A stretch of 64,000 nucleotides of DNA, from contig JAIBAE010000002.1 of assembly GCA_019695345.1 (NCBI GenBank), positions 1 through 64,000 of the forward strand. The letters run 5' to 3'. Source of the stretch: Bacteroidota bacterium. GTDB taxonomy: Bacteria; Bacteroidota; Ignavibacteria; Kapaibacteriales; NICIL-2. The position numbers were made by a program, and so were the translations under genes. The notes under the pieces are model-generated. The model was not told where the DNA came from. It did not search any database and was given only the letters and a program-made list of their open reading frames with translations. Positions 25,673-32,824 of the stretch are shown here, in pieces (the stretch's first letter is position 1; each line of letters starts with the position of its first letter).

Positions 25673-26896
25673 TTACTGTTTTATAAACGTGCGAACGATT
25701 GTTCCGTGTGATGTTGGGATTTGTATGTAATACACTCCGCTTGCTAAATCTGTTACGGGGATTATAGCATTTGCAGATAGCGCGTAGTTGCCTACTTCCA
25801 TCCCGATTGCATTGGTAATAGTAGCGCGTGTTGCTGTTTCCGGTAAGCCAACACATTGAATAGCTTCGGTTGCAGGGTTTGGCATTACTTCTACCGTTGT
25901 GTTTTGCGTATCGAAATGGACGCTGGTAGCTATGGGCTTTAATGCCTCGTTGGTGGCAGATACCGATTGTAATGTTGCACCACCAATTACATAAATTGTG
26001 TTATCAACTGCGGCAGCTACTACACCGGAACGGAAGGTAAAATCGTTGGTTGTATTTTCCATATCCCATTCGTTGGTTTTAGTATTATATACTTCAACAT
26101 CTGTTACCATGAATTGAAAATCAAAACCACCTATAAGATAGATGTTATTATTGAGTAACGTTGCACTGCCTCCGTAGCGTTTAGCATTGCCGTTATCGGT
26201 TGTTGGGTTAGACCACGTGTTGTTTTCGGGGTCGAACATTTCTAATGTATTAAATGCTTTACTTCCGTTGAACCCGCCAAACACATACAATTTATTATTT
26301 ACTACTACGCTACTTGCTGCTCTGCGTAATGTAAATGTACCGGTAACTTGCGGCGTACTCCACGAGTTGGTTTCGGTATCAAACACTTGCAGGGATACAT
26401 CGTAACTACTTGCTCCTTGCCCGCCTGCTACTACAATTAGTTTGTCAAAGATTACTCCGGCAACATGGCGGTGGCGAGCTGTAAATGCTCCGGCAACAGT
26501 TGGTTTACTCCATGTATTTGTTTTGGTATCAAACACTTCTACGGTATTAACCGCAGTACCACTGTTATCTTGTCCGCCTATTACATAAATTTTACTACCA
26601 ACTACACTTGCACTTGCACCACCACGTGGTGTGTATGTGCCGGTTGTAGTTGGTGTTTGCCAGGTATCGTTAGCGGGATTATACACCTCAACGGCATCTA
26701 CAGTTCCGGGTACACCTACCGTAACATAACCGCCAATTACATAGATTTTTCCATCTACTACGGCAGCACATGGATAAGTTCGTGGCGTAAATCCGTCAAC
26801 TGATTTTGTACTCCACGTACTTTGTGCAAATGTGGCAACCGTTAATCCAATAAATAGTACTACTGCATATAATATTGATGTACCAAGTATTTTCAT
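25673..26896 (-). CDS. Secreted kelch-repeat protein with T9SS sorting domain
   Basis: A 407-aa protein with signal peptide (MKILGTSILYAVVLFIGLTVATFAQ). About six kelch repeats follow, each with the hydrophobic-GG-aromatic-Trp spacing: KIYVIGGYVTVG, NDTWQTP, KIYVIGGQDNSG, NTWSKP, KLYVFGGFNGSK, NIYLIGGFDF. They predict one beta-propeller, probably binding protein or glycan. The C-terminus (VEVMPNPATEAIQ, LASGVYYIQIPT) is a type A T9SS domain, so the propeller is probably displayed on the surface. It stands alone as a transcription unit. Confidence 0.92.
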   Translation of the reverse strand: MKILGTSILYAVVLFIGLTVATFAQSTWSTKSVDGFTPRTYPCAAVVDGKIYVIGGYVTVGVPGTVDAVEVYNPANDTWQTPTTTGTYTPRGGASASVVGSKIYVIGGQDNSGTAVNTVEVFDTKTNTWSKPTVAGAFTARHRHVAGVIFDKLIVVAGGQGASSYDVSLQVFDTETNSWSTPQVTGTFTLRRAASSVVVNNKLYVFGGFNGSKAFNTLEMFDPENNTWSNPTTDNGNAKRYGGSATLLNNNIYLIGGFDFQFMVTDVEVYNTKTNEWDMENTTNDFTFRSGVVAAAVDNTIYVIGGATLQSVSATNEALKPIATSVHFDTQNTTVEVMPNPATEAIQCVGLPETATRATITNAIGMEVGNYALSANAIIPVTDLASGVYYIQIPTSHGTIVRTFIKQ

Positions 26897-26970
26897 TGTA
26901 AACCTCTGATTGTAAACCTCTGATTGTTGTTTCTATTTTTTGGCAAATTACAACTAATTTCACCATGCCC

Positions 26971-27010
26971 CGAAAAAAACAAAAGCCCATACCATTACAG
27001 TGTGGGCTTT
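26971..27010 (-). terminator. Terminator of the sigma/anti-sigma-like operon
   Basis: An 11-bp stem, AAAGCCCATAC against GTGTGGGCTTT (one T-G pair), with a 7-base loop; on the minus strand it is followed by TTGTTTTTTTCG. It lies 22 bp after the stop of the 720-aa gene. Confidence 0.85.
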
Positions 27011-27031
27011 ATATACCGTTTGTTAATGAAG

Positions 27032-29194
27032 CTATTGCTTTATTATCCGCAACGTTCCCTGCACACCTTTACCCGAAGATACTGTTAATATGTACACACC
27101 CGGACTTACATTTTTTAACGGTAGCGTTATTGTATTGCTACCCTTAGAGAACGTAGTCTGCAAAAGGTTGTTGGTTAACGAGCCGGTTACATCGTACAAC
27201 GATATGTTATACGAGCCACCTTCCGATGCAGTAAAACTGAACGTAGCTGCATCGCCGGCTGTCGGGTTTGGAAATATACTTAGCCCGCGAATCGTTCCCT
27301 GCGGTATGCTACACATATCCAACATTGTTTCCGATTGCGTTTTATGTAATTGGGCACATGCTTGTTCCGGTAACAACTCTCCTTTTATCACTCGCTCCAC
27401 CATATTCAACTCTTCCATTAATTGAAGGCGGTAACGGTCGGGCAAACGTTCAACAAAATCACGGTTAGGAACAAAATATAAATCAATCATCAATACATGG
27501 TAATGTGCGCTATCTGCCCCTGCTTTTGGTAAATACGAATTGGGCTGAGCATCGTTTACCGTTCCAAGCATAACACGCACCGGAATTGTTGAGCCTGTGT
27601 TTACAACTGTACCATCGGGCATACGTGCTGTAAACTCTTTATCCATTCCTTTAAGCAACGGCGAGGAACCAGCAATCTTTTGATTAATACAACGGCTTTT
27701 TCCGTAATCACCGTACCTTGTATCAAGTGTTAGCTGATAATCATTCATCGCGTATCCAACAGGTGATATAGTACTGTAAGAATCGTAGTTCCACCCGGTG
27801 TATTTCCATGTTTCCGTTTTATCTTTACATCCTAACTCGCCATGAACGTCGTTCTTAATATAAACAGTAGGCGCATCTATTGTATAACCATACTTTTCTT
27901 GTAGCTCTTTCTTTTGTTTTTGCAACATAGCGGCTCTGCGTTGGTATCTGCGCTGTTCAGTTTCATCGGTTGTTTGTGGTTCGGTAAGGGTTGGGGTAAA
28001 ATCATCCATGGTAAAGTCAATAGATGTACCTTGTACCTTTATACCATACGCCTCTAATTCTTTAGCAGTAAGTGTAATATGTTTTATGCCGGCAATAGAA
28101 GACTCAACAGGAATCTGTTCTTCTTCAACAACAGTCGAAACACCTGTGTATGGTATATCAATCATATTCTCAGTAAGCATTGGTTCTAAGTCTGCGTACT
28201 GTTTTCTGTGCTCCGGTGTTAACGCTTGTAAAAAGCGTTTTGTGGGCAGGTAGTAAAACACAGCAACGTTCTTTTCCTCTTTATCAGACATATCCACAAA
28301 CACCGGAACAAGATATTTAATGTATTTGTAATCGCGTTTCTTTAGCACTACTGCTTTGCGAACAAATATGTCTTGTTCATCGTTTGCCGACATATCCTTC
28401 ATAAACTGACTAAACTCTCTGCGTAACTCACGCGCCACATCTTGCGATTGCACATACGGGGAATGGTCGGTTGTACTCATTGATAACGAAACACTTCCTT
28501 CACTTTCCGATGAATACATAGCACATACATACGGAGCAAACCCTTTGGTTTTTGTTACATCCCACTGTGGGTTATACGGCAAAGGGTCGGTTGTAGAGTT
28601 ATTAGGCTTTAGTGTTGTATTAGCACGTAGTATCAATGGTGTTACATCCAACGGATATCCAAGTTTACTAATCATCACTTTAGCTTGCGGTGGTGCATCT
28701 TTCTCGTTAAACTGTTCTTCTATTACTACCTGCAACTCTTTGTTGTTTTGTGTAATACCCAACGCCTTCATTTCGTCGGGCGTAAGTTTTAATATAGGTA
28801 CGTGGGTAGCCGGAATTGTTGGTGTTGCGGGTGCCGCACCTTTTTCTGTTAGCGCAATACCTGTATTTGGTGCAACATTGGTCGGTGTATTTTTCTCTTT
28901 TGTTACTGTTGTAACTGTTTGTTTAGTACCGGCGGTTGTGCCGGACTGCGCAGCGGTATTTAGCGGTGCCACAGGCGATAGCCAAAGCCACACGCCAACA
29001 GCAACAGCACTTAAAACGGATGCCATAATAATACCTTTTTGTAATTGTGTTAATGAATGCGGCACATGCGGCGGAGTCTGCACAGAGCTACCTTCTACCT
29101 GTTCCACAATACTGCGCAGTTCATTGCGGGATACAAGCGGGGTAGCACTCTTCGCCGAGCGTGCCTTGTTTATGTATGTTTCTAATGATTTCAT
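27032..29194 (-). CDS. Membrane-anchored large protein with T9SS-type C-terminal domain, downstream of an ECF sigma gene
   Basis: A 720-aa protein. Residues 1-50 are polar, about 54-76 form a TM segment (SVLSAVAVGVWLWLSPV), then a Thr/Pro-rich spacer and about 500 residues of unknown fold. The last 85 residues (GLSIFPNPTAGDAATFSF, NISLYDVTGSL, VSPGVYILTVSSG) match a T9SS type A domain. Position 37 bp after an ECF sigma gene is the usual place for an anti-sigma factor, and the short cytosolic N-terminus could bind the sigma. A TM after 50 residues plus a T9SS domain is an odd mix; an internal ATG at residue 57 would turn the TM into a plain signal peptide. Confidence 0.75.
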   Translation of the reverse strand: MKSLETYINKARSAKSATPLVSRNELRSIVEQVEGSSVQTPPHVPHSLTQLQKGIIMASVLSAVAVGVWLWLSPVAPLNTAAQSGTTAGTKQTVTTVTKEKNTPTNVAPNTGIALTEKGAAPATPTIPATHVPILKLTPDEMKALGITQNNKELQVVIEEQFNEKDAPPQAKVMISKLGYPLDVTPLILRANTTLKPNNSTTDPLPYNPQWDVTKTKGFAPYVCAMYSSESEGSVSLSMSTTDHSPYVQSQDVARELRREFSQFMKDMSANDEQDIFVRKAVVLKKRDYKYIKYLVPVFVDMSDKEEKNVAVFYYLPTKRFLQALTPEHRKQYADLEPMLTENMIDIPYTGVSTVVEEEQIPVESSIAGIKHITLTAKELEAYGIKVQGTSIDFTMDDFTPTLTEPQTTDETEQRRYQRRAAMLQKQKKELQEKYGYTIDAPTVYIKNDVHGELGCKDKTETWKYTGWNYDSYSTISPVGYAMNDYQLTLDTRYGDYGKSRCINQKIAGSSPLLKGMDKEFTARMPDGTVVNTGSTIPVRVMLGTVNDAQPNSYLPKAGADSAHYHVLMIDLYFVPNRDFVERLPDRYRLQLMEELNMVERVIKGELLPEQACAQLHKTQSETMLDMCSIPQGTIRGLSIFPNPTAGDAATFSFTASEGGSYNISLYDVTGSLTNNLLQTTFSKGSNTITLPLKNVSPGVYILTVSSGKGVQGTLRIIKQ

Positions 29195-29231
29195 AGTGTT
29201 ATCGATTTCCGTAGTAAAAAACCATCTATCG

Positions 29232-29789
29232 TTACAATGCCCATACTGTTCGTGATTTTGCGGACTCGGTTGTATGTGCGTTGTTAGGTTCGGGGTTATC
29301 TACACCAAGATATTTTCGTATCAGGTATTTGGAACGGTAAATCCTTACTTTAATATTTGCTATACTAATTCCGTGCGTTTGCTGAATTTCTTTATGTGTA
29401 AAACCAAGCAGCTCTGCCATAATAAAAATCTCGCGGTATTGTTCCGGCAAGGCATCAATGGCATTATACAGTTGCTGAACATCATAAGCGTCATCGGGCT
29501 GAATGCCACCGCAATACAGCTCGGTAATTTCATCGGGTGCAACGGTGCTAATGCGGCTACGCTTTGCTTTTTGTTTGTAAAACGTACGCGAAGCAACGGT
29601 AAACAGATAACTTAAAAACGCTTCATCGTGCTCTATGCTGTCAAAACGTTCGTAACAAGCGGCAACGGTTTCGCTTATCAGTTCTTTAGCATCCTCGCGG
29701 TTTCTCGTCATGCTCAGGGCAAAACGCTCTAACCGCTCGTATTCTCTATCAAGCAATTCTAAAAACCGTTGTTGTTTCTGTTGGTACAT
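29232..29789 (-). CDS. ECF-type RNA polymerase sigma factor
   Basis: A 185-aa sigma-70 family protein lacking region 3. Region 2 spans about residues 12-80 (EYERLERFALSMTRNREDAKELI, LSYLFTVASRTFYKQKAK), region 4 about 108-160 (IDALPEQYREIFIMAELLGF, HKEIQQTHGISIANIKVRIYR) with the DNA-binding HTH. It heads an operon with the membrane/T9SS-CTD protein, which is probably its regulator. It may respond to envelope or secretion conditions, as inferred from that partner. Confidence 0.93.
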   Translation of the reverse strand: MYQQKQQRFLELLDREYERLERFALSMTRNREDAKELISETVAACYERFDSIEHDEAFLSYLFTVASRTFYKQKAKRSRISTVAPDEITELYCGGIQPDDAYDVQQLYNAIDALPEQYREIFIMAELLGFTHKEIQQTHGISIANIKVRIYRSKYLIRKYLGVDNPEPNNAHTTESAKSRTVWAL

Positions 29790-29873
29790 AAAACAGGATT
29801 ATTGCACAAAATCAAATTTGGGAGGTAAGTGCCGCAGCTCCCACAATGGTTACACAATACTACAAAATATTTT

Positions 29874-29936
29874 TTTGCTATCGCCGGACCGCACCTAACG
29901 GCTTCCTCTATATAGCGTTCACCTGCGGGAAAGGAA
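29874..29936 (+). repeat. R1 dispersed repeat, copy 10
   Basis: TTTGCTATCGCCGGACCGCACC, then CCTGCGGGAAAGG. It lies 85 bp upstream of the sigma factor start and in the opposite direction to that gene. Confidence 0.75.
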
Positions 29937-30028
29937 GTATAAGAATATAGGCGGTGTGTCAAATAGTAGAATATCACTTAAAAAAAAAGATTGTCTCATC
30001 AAGGTATTGGCAGACTACTACACAATAT

Positions 30029-30994
30029 TTATAATTCTAAATCAGGATATATTATTTCTTTGTTTCTAACCTTCTCAATCAGAATATTAGGTATTTCGTT
30101 ATCTTCTTCTATAAATTTCCAAAAATAAAGTTGTCCTAAAAGTTTTTCTTTATACAGCGGATCAAAGTCTACATTATATGGATTCACTTTATGGTTATAC
30201 TTTAGATACTTATATACATTTAGCCTTAATTCCCTTTTATAGTTTCGAGTTAACGATATATTCTTTTCCGTAACTGATAATCCTGTCACAATCTTTTTCT
30301 TGTGGTATCCTATAACTAACAATTCCTTTTTATTATTTACTATTAATCCTTCTTGTTCAACAATTGTTTTTATTAACTCTCTGCATTTTGTAGAAATATA
30401 CTCACCTGAAAAGAACAAGTCATCTGCATATCGAGAATAGGTCAGGTTTTCTTTTGTTGAAAGTCCGGATAATCTTTTGTCAAGCTTTGAGGTAACGATA
30501 TTACTTAGTAATGGACTTGTTGGTGCACCTTGTGGGATACCATTGTTGCATAGACATAACTTTGTTAACATGTAGCTAACACCATCTGAATACCCACAAT
30601 TTCGGAATACTCTTATTACTTTTTTGAATCCAATATTCTCAAAGAAATTCTCCAAGTCTATTTTGTAAAAGACTTTGGTTCCTATATGCCTCATTGCATT
30701 ATCTTTGATTGAAACTCCTGACTTATAGGAATAACAATAGTTATTACCATCAACATTACGTAGAATTTGTTCTAGTATAAATCTTTGTACTTTATATAAA
30801 TTAGGATATGGAGAATGTATAACTCTAACTCCATCTGAATTACGTTTTGGTAAGGAAAAAATACGGTAGTGATTTTCGCTACTAAAAATCATTCCCGCTA
30901 TTTTCTTTATTGGGATCTCTGTAGCTATTGATAAATCTCTAATTGATTTAATATTTGGGTAAATCTCGTTCAAAGTACCACGGTAATAGTTCAT
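30029..30994 (-). CDS. Retron reverse transcriptase
   Basis: A 321-aa RT that would copy the msd part of the adjacent RNA into branched msDNA. Seen in order: retron-specific motif X NAMRH (residues 99-103, NAxxH), catalytic Asp in YKIDLENFF (Asp113), GIPQGAPTSPLLSN (152-165), SRYADD with the catalytic pair Asp191-Asp192, and retron motif Y VTGL (236-239) in the thumb region. There is no maturase or endonuclease domain, so it is not a group II intron RT. The ATG at 30994 lies 25 bp past the a2 arm of the RNA. Length is typical for retron RTs. Confidence 0.94.
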   Translation of the reverse strand: MNYYRGTLNEIYPNIKSIRDLSIATEIPIKKIAGMIFSSENHYRIFSLPKRNSDGVRVIHSPYPNLYKVQRFILEQILRNVDGNNYCYSYKSGVSIKDNAMRHIGTKVFYKIDLENFFENIGFKKVIRVFRNCGYSDGVSYMLTKLCLCNNGIPQGAPTSPLLSNIVTSKLDKRLSGLSTKENLTYSRYADDLFFSGEYISTKCRELIKTIVEQEGLIVNNKKELLVIGYHKKKIVTGLSVTEKNISLTRNYKRELRLNVYKYLKYNHKVNPYNVDFDPLYKEKLLGQLYFWKFIEEDNEIPNILIEKVRNKEIIYPDLEL

Positions 30995-31019
30995 GTATAG
31001 TTAAATTCTACCTAATAGA

Positions 31020-31255
31020 AAGGGAATAGTACTACAATTCAAATACAGTTCTCAATGTTGCAATATTTACGTTAGAAATATTGCAACGTATGTACTGTTA
31101 AGTACATGCATTGCAATTATTAGCTGACATCTCGATTACGCACGACCTTGAAGCATAAGCAATGTTTGTTAACATTATTAAGGCTGCAATGATTGACGTT
31201 AATGAGACGTTAATCAAAGAGTCGATACAACTCATAGCACTAGTACTATTCCCTT
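31020..31255 (-). ncRNA. Retron msr-msd RNA
   Basis: Bases 31020-31034 and 31241-31255 are a perfect 15-bp inverted repeat (AAGGGAATAGTACTA), as expected of the a1/a2 arms. On the minus strand the first base inside a1 is G (31240), a candidate branching guanosine. The 5' (msr) half has hairpins at 31191-31215 (9 bp, one mismatch, 7-nt loop) and 31161-31176 (6 bp, TGTT loop). The 3' (msd) half has a perfect 12-bp hairpin at 31057-31087 with a 7-nt loop and another at 31088-31109 (9 bp with one T-G, 4-nt loop). It sits just upstream of the RT gene on the same strand. The msr/msd border is inferred. Confidence 0.85.
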
Positions 31256-31269
31256 CTTTTAGATTATGT

Positions 31270-31506
31270 CTATGGTTTACTAAAATACACTTCTTTATTT
31301 TTTATTAGTTCATACCTTCCTTGTGGTAATATTTGAATTATATTAAAATTTACCTCAATTAACTTATTTGTTTCAAGATATTTTATACCATCTAACAAAG
31401 CACCTATTTCTAAGTTTGAATTGCAATAAACTTGATACAGAGAAATCTCCTGACTGTATTTTATCAATGTACAGAGTATCCTCTTAATAATATAAGTTTC
31501 CATCAT
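31270..31506 (-). CDS. Small winged-helix protein of the retron
   Basis: A 78-aa protein with the order helix (IIKRILCTLIKYSQ), helix-turn-helix (ISLYQVYCNSNLEIGALLDGIKYLETNKL), then a beta wing (IEVNFNIIQILPQGRYELI). This is a minimal winged helix. Its ATG shares one base with the stop of the PRTase-like gene, so translation is coupled. It ends 15 bp before the a1 arm of the retron RNA. By analogy with retron tripartite systems it may bind msDNA or tether and restrain the effector; this is inference. Confidence 0.75.
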   Translation of the reverse strand: MMETYIIKRILCTLIKYSQEISLYQVYCNSNLEIGALLDGIKYLETNKLIEVNFNIIQILPQGRYELIKNKEVYFSKP

Positions 31507-32423
31507 TAACTCATCCGTTGAAAAATTGTATTAATTTTTGATTTATCTTTTTTAAACGGCCACCAAAAAATTGGGAATACATTATCAGATATGTTATTAC
31601 CTTCAAACCAAAACAAAGATTCCGATTTCTTATAACCTAAACTGTAACTTGTTAACGACATCTTTTTATTCTTCTCTTCCAATCCTTTTTCTATATCAAG
31701 CATACATTGAAGATAATGGTTTGTATCAGTTTGATAAAAATCTGAAATACCTCGCAGTATTAAGATACTGCTATAGAGCACCACATTTCTAGTAATTAGT
31801 TCAAAATATGTTTGCTCCATTGCTGCTATTGATAAAACCTTCACTATCACATTTGGTTTATTCAAAATAGTCAGTTTATTTTTAAACCAATGATACTTGC
31901 GCATTATAGTCTCCCCACTTCCAATAAAATCATCAAACAACACTGCAACTTCTCCATCTTTTACTAAATGTACCCCTTGTCCAATAGTGCTTATAAAGTT
32001 TTCATTACTCCATTCATATTTTGCAAATTTGTTCTTTATCTGTTGTAATAATCCTTGTCCTCCATCAATTTTAGTTTCATCGCTAACTGATATTATATAA
32101 CTATTTCCAGCATTAAGATTCCACTCTTTACAGAGTTTGTCTGCTATCATTTCACCAATTCTATCGATTTCTCTACTATCAACTACTCGAAATCTTCTCA
32201 GCAAATCGATTACTAACTTTCTTTGCTCTTCGTTTTCACAATTGTTGTATAAGAAAACAAGTGATGTAGCTTTAGATTGCAGCCACGGTACATTACTGAT
32301 TAATGAAAATATCTCATTGAACTCTTTTTCAGGTAGCTTCTCCATAACTAAAAAATTATTGAAAAATTTCTCAAGCAATATATAGAAGTTATATTTTAGT
32401 AATAATACAAATTTATTACACAA
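31506..32423 (-). CDS. Phosphoribosyltransferase-like retron effector
   Basis: A 305-aa protein. VAVLFDDFIGSGET (acidic pair at residues 164-165, GSGET to 172) matches the PRPP-binding loop of type I phosphoribosyltransferases (hydrophobic-DD-x4-G-x-T pattern). It is preceded by a helical region and a beta strand (YIISVSDETKIDGG) and followed by VIVKVLSIAAMEQ, as in the core sheet. The C-terminus has PIFWWPF. Start is uncertain: ATG at 32423 or at 32345 (MEKLPEKEF); the N-terminal 26 residues are hydrophobic and may not be real. As retron partner it is the likely toxic or nucleotide-modifying effector, by inference. Confidence 0.8.
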   Translation of the reverse strand: MCNKFVLLLKYNFYILLEKFFNNFLVMEKLPEKEFNEIFSLISNVPWLQSKATSLVFLYNNCENEEQRKLVIDLLRRFRVVDSREIDRIGEMIADKLCKEWNLNAGNSYIISVSDETKIDGGQGLLQQIKNKFAKYEWSNENFISTIGQGVHLVKDGEVAVLFDDFIGSGETIMRKYHWFKNKLTILNKPNVIVKVLSIAAMEQTYFELITRNVVLYSSILILRGISDFYQTDTNHYLQCMLDIEKGLEEKNKKMSLTSYSLGYKKSESLFWFEGNNISDNVFPIFWWPFKKDKSKINTIFQRMS

Positions 32424-32589
32424 TAGAATGATAGTTGGAATTGATTTGAATAGTTCTATCTCTAGTAGAATTTTTAAGGCTACAATGGCAATAGCTTATG
32501 AGTATATGGCAAAATACTATTTGATTCTTCCTGCCACAACCGTAAACTAACAGTTATCGTGAGTTGTAGTAGCTAAACACACTTGCTAT

Positions 32590-32750
32590 AGAATGCTATT
32601 GGAACAGAATTTTACCGCAAAGTTCGCTATGGTGGCGCAGAGTTTCCGCAAAGGTATATGCGGTGATTGATTTGTTACCTTGATACTAACCTTTGTGTAC
32701 TTTGCGAAAACCTTTGCGTACTTTGCGGTTACATCCCTTTTATTGTATTG
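32590..32750. repeat. R3 repeat, copy 2
   Basis: Facing CTTTGCG arms as in copy 1 (TTACCGCAAAGTTCGC, GCGCAGAGTTTCCGCAAAGG, TACTTTGCGAAAACC, TACTTTGCGG). It fills most of the 401-bp gap 32424-32824; a degenerate R1 tail ending CAGTTATCGTG lies just before it at 32540-32561. Confidence 0.75.
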
Positions 32751-32822
32751 AATGCGCCGCACAACGTTTGGCTCGCACCGCGTTTGCGCGCTGAAGGGTT
32801 GCTTCGGCAAAAGGTGGGAACA
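32751..32822. repeat. R2 dispersed repeat, copy d
   Basis: GCGCCGCACAACGTTTGGC then TCGCACCGCGTTTGCGCGC and TTGCTTCGGC, GGTGGGAACACC. Directly follows R3, repeating the R3+R2 composite at 25433-25662, and ends 3 bp from the stop codon of the 974-aa gene. Confidence 0.8.
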
Positions 32823-32824
32823 CC

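Larger units (their letters stand above)
30029..32423 (-). other. Complete retron locus (PRTase-like effector, wHTH, msr-msd, RT)
   Basis: Gene order on the minus strand is 305-aa PRTase-like protein, 78-aa winged-helix protein (1-bp overlap), structured RNA with a1/a2 repeat, then reverse transcriptase. The block is visibly more AT-rich than its surroundings and lies between repeat-rich gaps, consistent with horizontal gain. From memory, retrons with a phosphoribosyltransferase-like and a winged-helix partner are classed as type III. A defence role against phage is known for several retron types and inferred here. Confidence 0.88.

Noticed and set aside
28545-29255. Long open frame on the plus strand opposite the 720-aa gene
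   Set aside because: It is antisense to a protein with a clear TM and T9SS domain, and its translation is a hydrophobic low-complexity sequence with no motif. It is a shadow of the Thr/Pro-rich coding region.
30029-30994. Group II intron or diversity-generating retroelement RT
   Set aside because: No maturase or HNH domain, no intron RNA domains V/VI seen, and no template/variable repeat pair; the NAxxH and VTG motifs and the a1/a2 RNA point to a retron.
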